A DNA stretch of 64,000 nt, from contig JABSRA010000006.1 of NCBI GenBank assembly GCA_013215445.1, positions 124,001 through 188,000 on the forward strand. Direction: 5' to 3'. The position numbers and the translations under genes are program-made. This DNA comes from Oceanospirillaceae bacterium. GTDB taxonomy: Bacteria; Pseudomonadota; Gammaproteobacteria; Pseudomonadales; Balneatricaceae. Numbering within the stretch: position 1 is the first letter of the stretch; each line of letters begins with the position of its first letter. Positions 45,109 to 54,949 of the stretch are shown in pieces. Under the pieces are notes generated by a model. That model was not told the DNA's origin and ran no database searches. It saw nothing but the letters and a program-made list of their open reading frames with translations.

Positions 45109-46071
45109 TTGAATATTGTCGAGAGGGAGACGCGGGTGAATGTAAATTTGCTCGAGCAAATAGAAGCGAGTGTCAGCGAGGTATTACTCGGCAAGCAAGC
45201 TAAGATAAAATTAGTCATCTGCTGCCTTCTCGCCAGGGGACATCTGTTGATAGAAGACCTACCGGGGATGGGGAAAACCACCTTGGCACAGGCCTTCGCC
45301 GAGGTGTTGGGGTTGGCTTATAACCGCGTCCAATTTACCAGTGATTTACTGCCGGCAGACTTATTGGGAGTATCCATCTTTAATCGACAAGAGAGTAGCT
45401 TTAGCTTTCAGCAGGGGCCGATCTTTACCCAGTTACTGCTAGCGGATGAAATTAATCGCACCACTCCAAAAACACAAAGTGCCTTACTTGAAGCGATGGA
45501 AGAGCAGCAGGTGAGCATTGATGGCAAAACTCGACCGCTGCCCGAGCCCTTTTTTGTCATCGCGACGCAAAATCCCTCTAGCCACAGTGGTACTTACCCG
45601 CTACCTGAATCGCAACTCGATCGGTTTTTAATGCGCATCGAGTTAGGTTACCCAAATGCAGCGGCTGAGCGAATTATATTACAGCGACTTGGCACTGCAA
45701 CCAAAGGCCATCGTGCACGGGCTAATAAGCTCTCTGCCATTATCAATGTTGAGCAACTCGAAACACTCCAATATCAAGCGAGTCAAGTATCAGTGAGCGA
45801 CGCTCTACTGGATTATGTGCAGCGCCTCATTTCCTACAGTCGTGACAATGAGAGTATTGGATGCGGTATTTCACCTAGGGGTTCACTCGCATTATTAAGT
45901 GCTGCTAAGGCGTGGGCACTGATAGAACACCGAGACTATTTATTACCTGAAGATATACAGCAAGTTTTTCCCGCTGTGATAGCCCATAGAATAAGTGCCA
46001 CTGGTGCGGTTAAAGCCCAGGAGGCTGTCGCCGATCATATTTTGACACAAGTGGATGTTATCTACTCCTAG
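45109..46071 (+). CDS. MoxR-family AAA+ ATPase
   Basis: 320 aa from a TTG preceded by AGGGAG. Walker A is LPGMGKTTLA, Walker B LLLADEINRTTPKTQSALLEAM, and sensor ATQNPSSHSGTYPLPE. MoxR ATPases assemble metal cofactors or complexes with VWA/DUF58 proteins. It is followed by DUF58 and a TgpA-type transglutaminase in one operon, a widely conserved set. GAGGTG-like overlaps are absent; the spacing to DUF58 is 17 bp. Confidence 0.92.
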   Translation: MNIVERETRVNVNLLEQIEASVSEVLLGKQAKIKLVICCLLARGHLLIEDLPGMGKTTLAQAFAEVLGLAYNRVQFTSDLLPADLLGVSIFNRQESSFSFQQGPIFTQLLLADEINRTTPKTQSALLEAMEEQQVSIDGKTRPLPEPFFVIATQNPSSHSGTYPLPESQLDRFLMRIELGYPNAAAERIILQRLGTATKGHRARANKLSAIINVEQLETLQYQASQVSVSDALLDYVQRLISYSRDNESIGCGISPRGSLALLSAAKAWALIEHRDYLLPEDIQQVFPAVIAHRISATGAVKAQEAVADHILTQVDVIYS

Positions 46072-46088
46072 CCGCTGTTGAGAGTGTT

Positions 46089-47090
46089 ATGCCAATACAC
46101 ACAGAGAATTGGAATGCCCGTTTCATCAACTTGCTCTTGTCCAAGCGTAAGACATTAAAAAAACGTCACCAACTGACGCACAAAAATTTATTCATCTTTC
46201 CCTCACTGCTAGGTTTGTGCTACCTGCTCTTTATCATGCTGTTGTGGCTGCTGGGCACTAATTACCAAAATAACTTAATCTTGGCACTGAGCTATCTGTT
46301 GATTAGTATTATGCTGGTGAGTATTTTTCATAGCTATGTTAATTTGCAGGGGTTAACCGTGAGTGTCGCACCGAGCGCGGCGGTTTTTTGTGGAGAGATA
46401 GCGATTATTCCGCTGTGTTTTGAAAGCGCGCAACAGGGGCGCTATCAGGGGATAAAAATAGGCTGGAGGGGCGCGCCTATCGCCCCTATAGAGTGGGGAG
46501 GTAAAGGTGAAATAGCTGCTACTTTAGCGTTTAAAACTACCGTGCGAGGTAAGATACAGGTGCCGCGCTTAGAATTGCGCAGTTATTATCCGCTTGGCTT
46601 GTTACGCTGTTGGTGTCTGTTGCCATTGGATTTGCAGGTGGTGGTTTATCCACAGGCAGTTGCTGCCAGTCCGATAGAAAGCGGATTTGAAGCAGACGCA
46701 GAGGCAGCAGCTAATGCTACACAGTACCGTCGACGAGCTGATACGGTTGAGTTTGATAATTTACAGCGCTATCAGCAGGGCGAATCAATCAAAAACATTG
46801 CCTGGAAGCACTATGCACGTTCAGATATCTTGTACCGTAAAAACAGCCTGAATACTCCGCAAGCAAATACTTCGCTACGCTGGGATCAATACCCTGCTGC
46901 TGGTTGTGAACAAAAATTACAACATTTATGTTTTGCAGCACTACGCTTAAGTGAGCAAGATCGCAGCTATAGTTTAACCTTACCTCAAGTCTATATCGAA
47001 GCCTCGAGTGGCGCTAGCCACCTACAACAGGTACTGACAGCCCTGGCGCTGTGTGAAGAGCGAGCGTTGCCAGAACGGTTGAACAGCTAA
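46089..47090 (+). CDS. DUF58-domain protein
   Basis: 333 aa with two membrane helices (about 36-57 and 63-81). The DUF58 motif in the C-terminal half (D-V-EFDNLQRYQQGESIKNIAWKHYARSD at about 218-246) is the von Willebrand-factor-like core conserved in the family. It pairs with the MoxR ATPase. Its stop overlaps the next start by 1 base, so the two are translationally coupled. Confidence 0.9.
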   Translation: MPIHTENWNARFINLLLSKRKTLKKRHQLTHKNLFIFPSLLGLCYLLFIMLLWLLGTNYQNNLILALSYLLISIMLVSIFHSYVNLQGLTVSVAPSAAVFCGEIAIIPLCFESAQQGRYQGIKIGWRGAPIAPIEWGGKGEIAATLAFKTTVRGKIQVPRLELRSYYPLGLLRCWCLLPLDLQVVVYPQAVAASPIESGFEADAEAAANATQYRRRADTVEFDNLQRYQQGESIKNIAWKHYARSDILYRKNSLNTPQANTSLRWDQYPAAGCEQKLQHLCFAALRLSEQDRSYSLTLPQVYIEASSGASHLQQVLTALALCEERALPERLNS

Positions 47091-49090
47091 TGCTTATCGC
47101 CAGGCAAAAAAATAATCAATGGTACTGGTTGGGTGGCGGATTGGCGATGGCGATCATACCCTTGTGGGCGGAGCTTCCCGGCTGGCTATTACCTTTCGTC
47201 ATTGCAATCTATCTCTGGCGACTTATTTACCCACAGCACTTAGCGAGGCAAGGTAAGTGGATAAAATTACTGGTGGTGACCGTCAGTGTCATGTTACTGA
47301 GCGTCAGTATTGGCAGTATATTTTCCCTGCAGGGCTTTGTTGGCTTATTAGTGCTGGCCAGCTCACTTAAATTAATTGAGCTTGAAACTCGCCGAGATTA
47401 CCTGCTGATGGTTTTTCTCGGCTGTTTGATCAGTGCGTGTCAGTTGTTGTTTTACAATAGTGTCTTGAGCTTTGGGTATACCTTGTGTTCGCTGTTGATA
47501 TTGCATACAGCGCTGTTGCAGATGTTTATAAACTCTGAGAGCGCACAGAGCGTTAAACAACGCTTGTTAGCATCCATCCTCAAGGTCACCATTATTTTTT
47601 TACAGGCGCTACCAATCGCGATCATCTTGTTTATTGTCATGCCCAGAATAGGCAGTATATGGACAGTACCAATCAATAGTAACGTGGCTAAAACCGGTGT
47701 GACGGATAGTTTAACAGCGGGAGATATAGGGCAATTAAATCAAGATTTTTCGGTGGCGATGCGTATTACCTTTAGCTCTTCGGCACAGCCATCAGTCTCG
47801 CAAATGTACTGGCGAGGAATGAGTTTAGCCGCATTCGATGGTAAAACTTGGCGGCGTGTACCCGAGGCTGCACCACTGAGTGATAAGCTGCGCAATAAAT
47901 TACAAAAAGTCACTGAGCGCACTGCTGGCCCTCTCTACCGTTATCAGATTATGCAAGAGGCCACTGGTCGACCTTGGCTGTATAGTTTATCTACCCCTAT
48001 AGTACGCAATCGGGAGATTGTACAAGGGCAAGATTATAGTCTTAGCCGACATAGTCCGCTACAGCGTCGTTTTCAGTATGAGGTCACCAGCGCTGCCGAT
48101 TTTATCGATAATACACCGCTCGGGCATGAGCAGTATTTACGGTATACGCAATTGCCGGGTGCGGGCAATCCTCAAACCCGCGCTTTTGCTCAGCAGCTTA
48201 AGCAGCGACTTGGCTCAACCCAAAATATTATAGATTTCCTAACCGAGCAGTACCAACATGGCTTTAGTTACACTTTATCCCCTGGCAAGCTCTCCACCGA
48301 GAACCCGATAGACGATTTTCTATTTAATACTAAGCGCGGCTATTGTGAGCATTTTGCCAGCAGCAGCGCATTTTTGTTACGCGCCGCAGGGGTCCCTGCC
48401 AGAATCGCCACTGGTTATCAGGGAGGGCAGTGGAGTACAGACCATCAATATTTATTGGTAACCCAGGCACAAGCTCATGCATGGGTAGAATTTTGGGATG
48501 AGCAATCAGGATGGGTGAGATGGGACCCGACCGCGGTGGTCGCGCCAGAGCGCATTAGCCGTGGCACATCTGAGTTTCTGTTGCTGGATGGGCGCGCGCA
48601 AGATATCGCAGCTCTGTTTAGAAAAAATTCATGGGTGCGCAACTGGCAATTACAGTGGGATGGTTTAAATTACCAGTGGCATCGATGGGTACTGGGCTAT
48701 AATAGCCAGTTGCAATTTCAATTCGTCAAGAAGTTGTTAGGCGCAGTCGATAGTTGGCGAATAGGCCTGTTAATATTATTAGTACTCGGGCTGGTTATCG
48801 CTCCATTAATGATTAAAAGTAGCCGCAAAAGCGGCACTAGACAGACGGATCCAGTTATTAAGCTGTGCCATAAGCTCGATAAAAAAATGGCTAAATTGCA
48901 GCTGCACAGAGAACCGCAAGAAACGTTGAGCAGGTTTTTATCGCGCGCTGCCATTGAGCAGCCTTCTCTAGCGGTAGCACTGCGCTCGATTGCAGCAGAT
49001 TTAGAAAAGCTGCTCTATTATCCAACATCGTCATCTAGCGCCGAAATAGCAACCGTCGCCGCGAATATTAAAAAACTAAAATACCGGTAA
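47090..49090 (+). CDS. TgpA-like periplasmic transglutaminase (DUF3488)
   Basis: 666 aa. N-terminal membrane helices (residues about 12-190) are followed by a periplasmic transglutaminase-like domain with Cys419 (GYCEHFAS), His463 (HAWVEFWD) and Asp479 (RWDPTA) as the triad. A final helix near 560-580 and a cytoplasmic tail (DUF4129-like) follow. In Pseudomonas TgpA is essential and linked to the cell envelope. It is the third gene of the MoxR-DUF58-TgpA operon, overlapping DUF58 by 1 bp. Confidence 0.92.
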   Translation: MLIARQKNNQWYWLGGGLAMAIIPLWAELPGWLLPFVIAIYLWRLIYPQHLARQGKWIKLLVVTVSVMLLSVSIGSIFSLQGFVGLLVLASSLKLIELETRRDYLLMVFLGCLISACQLLFYNSVLSFGYTLCSLLILHTALLQMFINSESAQSVKQRLLASILKVTIIFLQALPIAIILFIVMPRIGSIWTVPINSNVAKTGVTDSLTAGDIGQLNQDFSVAMRITFSSSAQPSVSQMYWRGMSLAAFDGKTWRRVPEAAPLSDKLRNKLQKVTERTAGPLYRYQIMQEATGRPWLYSLSTPIVRNREIVQGQDYSLSRHSPLQRRFQYEVTSAADFIDNTPLGHEQYLRYTQLPGAGNPQTRAFAQQLKQRLGSTQNIIDFLTEQYQHGFSYTLSPGKLSTENPIDDFLFNTKRGYCEHFASSSAFLLRAAGVPARIATGYQGGQWSTDHQYLLVTQAQAHAWVEFWDEQSGWVRWDPTAVVAPERISRGTSEFLLLDGRAQDIAALFRKNSWVRNWQLQWDGLNYQWHRWVLGYNSQLQFQFVKKLLGAVDSWRIGLLILLVLGLVIAPLMIKSSRKSGTRQTDPVIKLCHKLDKKMAKLQLHREPQETLSRFLSRAAIEQPSLAVALRSIAADLEKLLYYPTSSSSAEIATVAANIKKLKYR

Positions 49091-49165
49091 TCCAAGCATC
49101 TTTGCGGAACTCCACGCTAAACTAGCCCTCAAAACAATAGGAAAAATAAGATAAGGTCGTTCATC

Positions 49166-49657
49166 GTGAAGCTAACAACATGCACAGGGATAATACTGCT
49201 CTGGTGGTGCGCCAGTTTTCCGGCATTCGCCATGGAGTTTAAAGATTTTAATGGTAGGCAAGCCACCCTTGCACAGCATATAGGTGCTGGAAAGTGGACA
49301 GTGGTGGTTTTTTGGAGTCACAGTTGTGCTGTCTGTTTGCAAGAGACACCGCTATTGACCCAGTTTCATCAACAGCACCGCGATCTAGATGCTCAGGTAT
49401 TGGGTATTAGCATCGATGGGCAGGTCCATAAAAGCAAGGCGCGGCAGTTTATGCAGCGCAGCGGCATGGGATTTCCGAGTTATATTGGAGAACTGAGGCT
49501 ATTAGCCGCTGATTATTATCAGATAACCGGCGAAGATTTTCGTGGCACACCGAGCTATTTATTGTATAGCCCCAGTGGAGAGTTGATGGGAATGCAAGTG
49601 GGAGCGTTAAGGATTGCAGCTTTAGAGGCGTTTATCGCCGCTAATAATCTAGACTGA
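49166..49657 (+). CDS. Periplasmic thioredoxin-like (TlpA/redoxin) protein
   Basis: 163 aa from a GTG at 49166. It has a signal peptide (about 1-22, ending near AFAMEF) and a thioredoxin fold with the active-site CAVC (FWSHSCAVCLQETPLL near 50), cis-Pro loop GTPSYLLYS near 132, and an extra insert typical of TlpA. It would reduce or exchange disulfides in the periplasm. It follows tgpA by 75 bp and may be in the same transcript. Confidence 0.88.
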   Translation: MKLTTCTGIILLWWCASFPAFAMEFKDFNGRQATLAQHIGAGKWTVVVFWSHSCAVCLQETPLLTQFHQQHRDLDAQVLGISIDGQVHKSKARQFMQRSGMGFPSYIGELRLLAADYYQITGEDFRGTPSYLLYSPSGELMGMQVGALRIAALEAFIAANNLD

Positions 49658-49685
49658 ATGTAGCTGCAGTTGGCTAATTTGGATG

Positions 49686-49709
49686 AAAAAAGAGGGTTTA
49701 AAACCCTCT
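49686..49709 (-). terminator. Rho-independent terminator of the lipoprotein gene
   Basis: AGAGGGTTT-a-AAACCCTCT on the plus strand; on the minus strand a 9-bp stem is followed by TTTTTTC. It lies between convergent genes and could also end the TlpA-like transcript. Confidence 0.88.
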
Positions 49710-49727
49710 GTTCTCTCCAAGGTATTA

Positions 49728-50192
49728 TTAGTAACTAACCCGAGCAGTATTGCCCTGCTGTAATACTTTAACTCTGTCGTTAACCGCAAAGAAATTGGCT
49801 TGGTCTATTTGCTGCACAATAGAAATTGTCTCACCAGAATCCAATTGAATGGTAATTTCTTGGCCCTGCTTACGGGTGGCTTTTTCCTCAACCTGTTGCC
49901 CTAGAATACCGCCGATAATAGCGCCGATGCCCGTGGCGATGTCCTTACCTGATCCACCGCCAATATTGCTGGCAATCACGCCACCTAAGATGCCACCGGC
50001 GGCGGTACCTAATATACCATTTTCTCGTCCATCGATGACTACCGGACGCTCTGCAATGACTTCTCCAAAGTTGACGCTCTGTACTTTTTTGGCTTCAGAA
50101 GCCGAGTAGTTTTCACCGGTTAAATTGCTGGCGCAAGCGGAGAGAATAGCTAGCGCCGTGAAAAAGAACGCGAATTTACCAAAAATTTTCAT
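49728..50192 (-). CDS. Glycine-zipper outer-membrane lipoprotein (SlyB/PcP-like)
   Basis: 154 aa. The N-terminal lipoprotein signal has a lipobox LSAC (Cys about 20). A glycine zipper with repeated GGILGGVIASNIGGG and GAIIGGILGQQVEE spans about 65-105, with a C-terminal beta-rich domain. This is the SlyB/17-kDa surface-antigen family that stabilises the outer membrane. Single gene. Confidence 0.9.
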   Translation of the reverse strand: MKIFGKFAFFFTALAILSACASNLTGENYSASEAKKVQSVNFGEVIAERPVVIDGRENGILGTAAGGILGGVIASNIGGGSGKDIATGIGAIIGGILGQQVEEKATRKQGQEITIQLDSGETISIVQQIDQANFFAVNDRVKVLQQGNTARVSY

Positions 50193-50400
50193 AGTTTACC
50201 TTCATTGTATTCGTTGAGTTATAATCTTGGACATCAGAGAGTGAAAAAGTGCGGACCTTTAGTGATTATTAATTAGCGGGGGATATACGACAGTTGCCGA
50301 TGGTGCTGCCGATCAATCTAATATAGCGTGGTGCAGGTCAACTTGAAAGTATTTATCAGATCATGATTGTTTATGAGGCGATCCTCGACTAGGAGAGTAT

Positions 50401-51924
50401 ATGTCACTAGCGAAAGTATATACGCGTGCTCAGCAGGGAATAGTAGCCCCTATGGTTACTGTCGAAGTACATTTATCGGCAGGGCTGCCAGCTTTTCAGC
50501 TAGTGGGATTGCCTGAAGCTGCAGTGCGAGAGTCAAAAGAGCGGGTGCGAAGTGCGCTGTTAAATTTAGGCTTTAACTTTCCTATGAGCCGTATCACCGT
50601 CAATTTAGCGCCTGCTGATCTGCCTAAAGAGGGTGGGCGTTATGATTTGGCCATCGCCATAGGCATTCTGGCGGCGTCTCAACAAGTCCCCGCAGACTTA
50701 TTAGAGCAGTGGGAGTTTATTGGCGAATTGTCGCTCTCGGGTGATTTGCGCAATGTCAAAGGCTTGTTACCAGTGGCTATCGGTTGTCAGCGAGCACAGC
50801 GCAAACTCTGCTTGCCAAGACAAAGTGTGCGCGAGGCCAGCCTGGTAAAGCCGTTGCAATTAGCTGCTGCAGATAACCTTTTGCAAGTCTGCCAGCTGCT
50901 CAGTGGGCAGCTGCCCCTGTATGAAGTACCTATTGAAGATACTCGGGCTAGCAAGGTGCTTAATCGCTTGGATATAGCGGATGTAAAAGGCCAGTTTAAA
51001 GCCAAAAGAGCGCTGGAGATAGCCGCCTGCGGGGGGCACCATTTACTGATGACGGGTAGCCCAGGCAGTGGTAAAAGCATGTTGGCGGCAAGGTTGGCAA
51101 GTTTACTGCCGCCATTGAGTGGCGAAGAGTGTATTGAGTCGGCGGCTGTTTATTCGGTGGCCGGTTTAGATACCACTCAAGTTTGTAATGGTGTGAGGCC
51201 CTTTCGCTCACCACATCATACCGCCTCTGCTGTCTCTTTAGTGGGTGGTGGAAGTTACCCACAGCCAGGAGAGATATCCCTGGCGCACAATGGCGTGTTA
51301 TTTTTAGATGAGGTGGTAGAATTTTCCAGAGCAGTGCTAGAGGTGTTACGAGAGCCGTTGGAAGCAGGTTACATTCATATCTCGAGGGCCGCACAAAAAT
51401 TGACTTTCCCGGCACGTTTCCAGCTAATAGCAGCAATGAATCCCTGTCCCTGTGGCTACGCACTAGAAAGTAGCGGTCGCTGTCGTTGTACGCCGGATCA
51501 AATTAGACGCTATCAAAGTAAATTGTCAGGTCCACTGTTGGATCGTATCGACCTGCATATTCAGGTTAATCCTATTCCCCCCGCTGAATTCTTAAAGGCA
51601 CCGGCGCCTACCACTGAGGAAAATTCTCAGCAAATTGCAGCGCGGGTGAGCCGCAGTGTTGCCATACAGTTAGCCAGGCAGCAGTGCCGCAACGCATATT
51701 TATCCAGTGAATTACTCTATAGACACTGTGTGCTGTCGAGCTCGTTACAGGATTTACTCGCCAGTGCCGCCACCAAAATGCAGCTATCGGCCCGGGCTTG
51801 CACTCGAATTTTAAAAGTTAGCCGCTCTATCGCCGATCTTGAGGCGAGTGAGGTTATTGAGCGCAAGCACTTATTAGAGGCTTTAAGTTACCGTCAAATG
51901 CGCGCCGCTAGCGCTGCATATTGA
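50401..51924 (+). CDS. comM: YifB/ComM-family AAA+ Mg-chelatase-like protein
   Basis: 507 aa. An N-terminal Lon-protease-like (ChlI) domain opens with the conserved SLAKVYTRAQQGI and GLPAFQLVGLPEAAVRESKERVRSAL-type segment. The AAA+ core has GSPGSGKSM (219-227) and Walker B GVLFLDEVVEF. A CPCGY...CRC cysteine cluster lies near 347-360, and the C-terminal helical lid follows. ComM is a branch-migration helicase in natural transformation. Convergent with nhaA. No other competence gene is near. Confidence 0.93.
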   Translation: MSLAKVYTRAQQGIVAPMVTVEVHLSAGLPAFQLVGLPEAAVRESKERVRSALLNLGFNFPMSRITVNLAPADLPKEGGRYDLAIAIGILAASQQVPADLLEQWEFIGELSLSGDLRNVKGLLPVAIGCQRAQRKLCLPRQSVREASLVKPLQLAAADNLLQVCQLLSGQLPLYEVPIEDTRASKVLNRLDIADVKGQFKAKRALEIAACGGHHLLMTGSPGSGKSMLAARLASLLPPLSGEECIESAAVYSVAGLDTTQVCNGVRPFRSPHHTASAVSLVGGGSYPQPGEISLAHNGVLFLDEVVEFSRAVLEVLREPLEAGYIHISRAAQKLTFPARFQLIAAMNPCPCGYALESSGRCRCTPDQIRRYQSKLSGPLLDRIDLHIQVNPIPPAEFLKAPAPTTEENSQQIAARVSRSVAIQLARQQCRNAYLSSELLYRHCVLSSSLQDLLASAATKMQLSARACTRILKVSRSIADLEASEVIERKHLLEALSYRQMRAASAAY

Positions 51925-51963
51925 GTGGCTAAAACTCCCTGTGTGGAAGCTTTAGTCGCTCAA
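51921..51963. terminator. Bidirectional stem-loop between comM and nhaA
   Basis: TTGAGTGGCTAAA (51921-51933) and TTTAGTCGCTCAA (51951-51963) form a 13-bp stem with two mismatch/wobble positions and overlap the comM stop codon. It sits exactly between two convergent genes. Confidence 0.7.
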
Positions 51964-51970
51964 TCCAGTA

Positions 51971-53146
51971 CTAGTTAAGTTGTTTGCTTTTAGCAAATCT
52001 CAACACGCCATAACCAAGGATTCCCGCGAGAAAAGAGGCGGCTAATATGGCTAATTTATCGGTAAATTGAAACAAACTATCGTCTTCGAAGGCCAGAGAT
52101 ACAATAAATAAACTCATCGTGAATCCTATTCCGGTTAAGACGGAGACCCCGTATAGCTGTATCCAATTACTATCTTGGGGCATTTTTGCAATTTTCAGTT
52201 TTATTGCAATGGCGCTAAAACCGAACACGCCTACCTGCTTACCGAAAAACAAGCCTAGCATAATGCCCAGGGGGACGGGGTCCGTCATTTGCGGCAGCGA
52301 AATGTTGCGAAAATCTACGCCAGCGTTGACGAAGGCGAATAATGGTAAGATAAAAAAGGCGACCCAAAAATGTAAGCTGTGTTCAATTTCCTTGAGAGGT
52401 GATACGGTTTTACCGGCTTCATCAATTGCTCTTAGCGGGATGGTGAACGCTAGCGCAACGCCGGCCAAGGTCGCATGTACTCCCGATTTAAGCACACTGA
52501 CCCAGAGTACTAGACCGACAATGATGAAAGCGGATTTTTTACTGACGCCCAACAGATTAAAGCTGATTAATACCGCGATGGCCAATAGAGCAACGATGAT
52601 AGATAGGCTGGATAGTTCAGTGGTATAGAAAATCGCGATAATTACGATGGCGCCTAGGTCATCAATGATCGCTAACGCCATTAAAAAAATCTTCAGCGAG
52701 ACTGGAACTCGCTTACCCAGCATTGACAAAATCCCCAGGGCAAAGGCGATATCAGTCGCGGTGGGGATTGCCCAGCCATTGACAGCAACTTCATTGCCAG
52801 CATTAAAATACAGATAGACGGCAGCGGGAACCACCATACCCCCAACAGCGGCGATACCAGGCAGGGCTATTTGGCTGACAGAGGATAAATGCCCCTGCAG
52901 TATCTCTCTTTTTACCTCTAGGCCGATCAATAAAAAAAAGATCGCCATCAGACCATCGTTGACCCAGTGATAGAGTGATTTGTCGATGGATAAAGAACCA
53001 AAACGGATCTCAACGGGGATGTGCAGAAATGCTTGGTAGGTTCCAGACAATACTGAATTACTCAAGATTAATGCCAGCATAGTGACTAAAATCAGTAAAA
53101 TACCGCTCGATGAATCATTCTCAATAAAATCTTTAATAATTTTCAT
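51971..53146 (-). CDS. nhaA: Na+/H+ antiporter NhaA
   Basis: 391 aa (E. coli NhaA 388), about 12 membrane helices. It has the signature ATDIAFALG and the paired aspartates IIDDLGAI that bind Na+ or H+. Export of Na+ in exchange for protons fits a saline habitat. Its promoter is in the 530-bp upstream gap. An NhaR-like regulator is not seen. Confidence 0.96.
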   Translation of the reverse strand: MKIIKDFIENDSSSGILLILVTMLALILSNSVLSGTYQAFLHIPVEIRFGSLSIDKSLYHWVNDGLMAIFFLLIGLEVKREILQGHLSSVSQIALPGIAAVGGMVVPAAVYLYFNAGNEVAVNGWAIPTATDIAFALGILSMLGKRVPVSLKIFLMALAIIDDLGAIVIIAIFYTTELSSLSIIVALLAIAVLISFNLLGVSKKSAFIIVGLVLWVSVLKSGVHATLAGVALAFTIPLRAIDEAGKTVSPLKEIEHSLHFWVAFFILPLFAFVNAGVDFRNISLPQMTDPVPLGIMLGLFFGKQVGVFGFSAIAIKLKIAKMPQDSNWIQLYGVSVLTGIGFTMSLFIVSLAFEDDSLFQFTDKLAILAASFLAGILGYGVLRFAKSKQLN

Positions 53147-53676
53147 TGTCGCTCTCTGGGTGGGTTCATGGCATAAATTTGCATCAGTATTAAGTTGTTA
53201 GCGCTTATTACCTAAGGTATATAACAAAAAGAGCGAGAATACAGTTTTATTAACTGATAATTAGCAATAGTTTAATAGGCAGAGATCCGCGGTTGCGGAT
53301 ACATGCTGTAGGGCAGTGGTAGCTTAAAATCGGTAGTTTAAGGGCCGTTGCTAGTGAATTTAAACAGAAGTAAAAGTGCAGGTGAAAATATATTGGGAGG
53401 AAATTCCGCTCACTTGGACAATGAATGAATGACTGTAAATGACAATGGGCTCTGAGGGTTCTGATTTATAATCAGGTCATTAATTTGACGCTGGTGGCAA
53501 ATTTGGCTATTTTAACGCTCGGGAAAGGGCAAAAAACTGACTTCTAGTGAAATAAATAAAATTAATTGCACGAAAGGTTATAATTTGTTCTATAAATACT
53601 ATAGAATAATGCGCATTTTTAATTAGTGTTAAAACTTCGAACTAAATTCAACTGTAATATTAGGAACTTTGATTAA
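53147..53676. other. 530-bp gap with regulatory structure
   Basis: No gene is visible. It holds the palindromes CTGATT-tat-AATCAG (53461-53475) and TTCTATA-aatac-TATAGAA (53588-53606). A possible promoter for the next gene has TTGACG (53485-53490) and TATTTT (53508-53513) with 17-bp spacing. The nhaA promoter must also be here. Confidence 0.5.
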
Positions 53677-53886
53677 ATGAGTAATAAATCCTTTGTTCGT
53701 CAGCGCATCTGTATTTACGCAGGACAAGATGTTGATCCGGATAACGATGAGCAAGTCGGGAACATTCTTCGGTTTAAGCTGGGTATTAAGCTGCCTCAGC
53801 GTACTTCAATGGATGATTCTTTATCGTCTTCTACTAGTGATCACGAAATCATCACTCTAATCAAAAAATATCGGGCAATGCGTTAA
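53677..53886 (+). CDS. Small hypothetical protein
   Basis: 69 aa, hydrophilic, with no signal peptide. The acidic stretch DVDPDNDEQVGNILRFKLGI and a basic C-terminus are all that can be said. No strong ribosome binding site; TTGATTAAATG precedes. A perfect 7-5-7 palindrome 70 bp upstream may regulate it. Unknown function. Confidence 0.5.
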   Translation: MSNKSFVRQRICIYAGQDVDPDNDEQVGNILRFKLGIKLPQRTSMDDSLSSSTSDHEIITLIKKYRAMR

Positions 53887-54251
53887 GCTATTCGCTATTT
53901 GCTAAGATGCTGGGCACCAGCTACAAGGCTAAGCAAGCTATTGCATCGTTTAAATTTTTTATGCGAGTAAGAATGTAAAGTAACGCTTATATTTTGCGTT
54001 CTTTTAAATTCTGTTGTTTGTTGGTGTGCCGGTACTACTCTTTTAGTCTAAATATGTAGAGTCGGGCTACTGTATCTTGTTGTCTGTGTTGGCTCTCGCC
54101 TTGCTCTTGGGTGCTTAGGTGAGTGCTGAGCTGAGAGCTGTCTTGAGGGGGTTGTAGTCAGGCGGGTAAGTAAGGGCAATGTTTATGAGTAAATATTGTT
54201 GTTTGCTGGTTTATAGATGGCTATGGCTAACTAAAAGAGGAGGTGTTTAGG
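53887..54251. other. 365-bp gap, T/G-rich on the plus strand
   Basis: It contains GCTGG-gca-CCAGC (53910s), which may terminate the small upstream gene, and a stretch from about 53990 to 54230 with very many T and G on the plus strand. No gene is visible; GAGGAGG before the YrbL-like gene marks its 3' end. Confidence 0.5.
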
Positions 54252-54845
54252 GTGAAGTGTGATGATGATGTAGTGGAGGCTGGTATTCTGTTTTTGGATG
54301 ACAAGTTGCTATTGGCAGAGGGTGGGCAACGCCTGTGTTATCTGCACCCTACAGATTCTACGAAAATCATCAAAATATTGCCGCAAAGAGTGGCTAGTGA
54401 TAATCAAAATGAACTGGAATCCGTTTATCTAGGGTACCTGTTGAAAAAGGGTGTCTCTTTTAAGCATTTAACCCAGTGTTTTGGTTATGTAGATACTAAT
54501 CTGGGTAGGGGGCTGGTTTTTGAAAGAGCGCTAAATTCGGATGGGACGCCTTCAATGTCTTTGAAGTACATGATGGAAGAAAAATTACTTTCATTGGAGA
54601 GGCAGCAGAAGTTGGTGTTGGAATTGGTGAGTTATTTGAGAGAGAATCAAATAATATTTGCCGATATGGCATCTAGTAATATATTTTGTCGGCGCGATAA
54701 GGCGGGTGATTATAGCTTGCTGATTGTCGATGGTTTAGGTGCTAGGCGGTTTAACTATCGCTTTTGGATGTATATGTGGATAGGTTTCTATCGCCGGTCT
54801 AAGATAAACAAGCAAGAAAAAAAATTGATGCGTCTATATTGTTGA
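54252..54845 (+). CDS. YrbL-family protein (kinase-like fold)
   Basis: 197 aa from GTG 54252, eight bases after GAGGAGG; GTG 54243 overlaps that ribosome binding site. Seen: LAEGGQRLCYLHPTDSTKII, the KIL-type strand, FERALNSDG, and FADMASSNIFCRRD with YSLLIVDGLGARRF, reminiscent of the catalytic and DFG regions of protein-kinase-like folds. E. coli YrbL is PhoP-regulated and of unknown substrate. It lies upstream of a periplasmic amidase. Confidence 0.8.
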   Translation: MKCDDDVVEAGILFLDDKLLLAEGGQRLCYLHPTDSTKIIKILPQRVASDNQNELESVYLGYLLKKGVSFKHLTQCFGYVDTNLGRGLVFERALNSDGTPSMSLKYMMEEKLLSLERQQKLVLELVSYLRENQIIFADMASSNIFCRRDKAGDYSLLIVDGLGARRFNYRFWMYMWIGFYRRSKINKQEKKLMRLYC

Positions 54846-54949
54846 GCGTTCGCTCAGCGGTTTGTAATGTTCAATGTGTGCGAATATAAATGGCTGTGTT
54901 GTCGCTACTAATCCATTGTTAGGGCTTATTCGATAAGCGGAGGGTGTGG

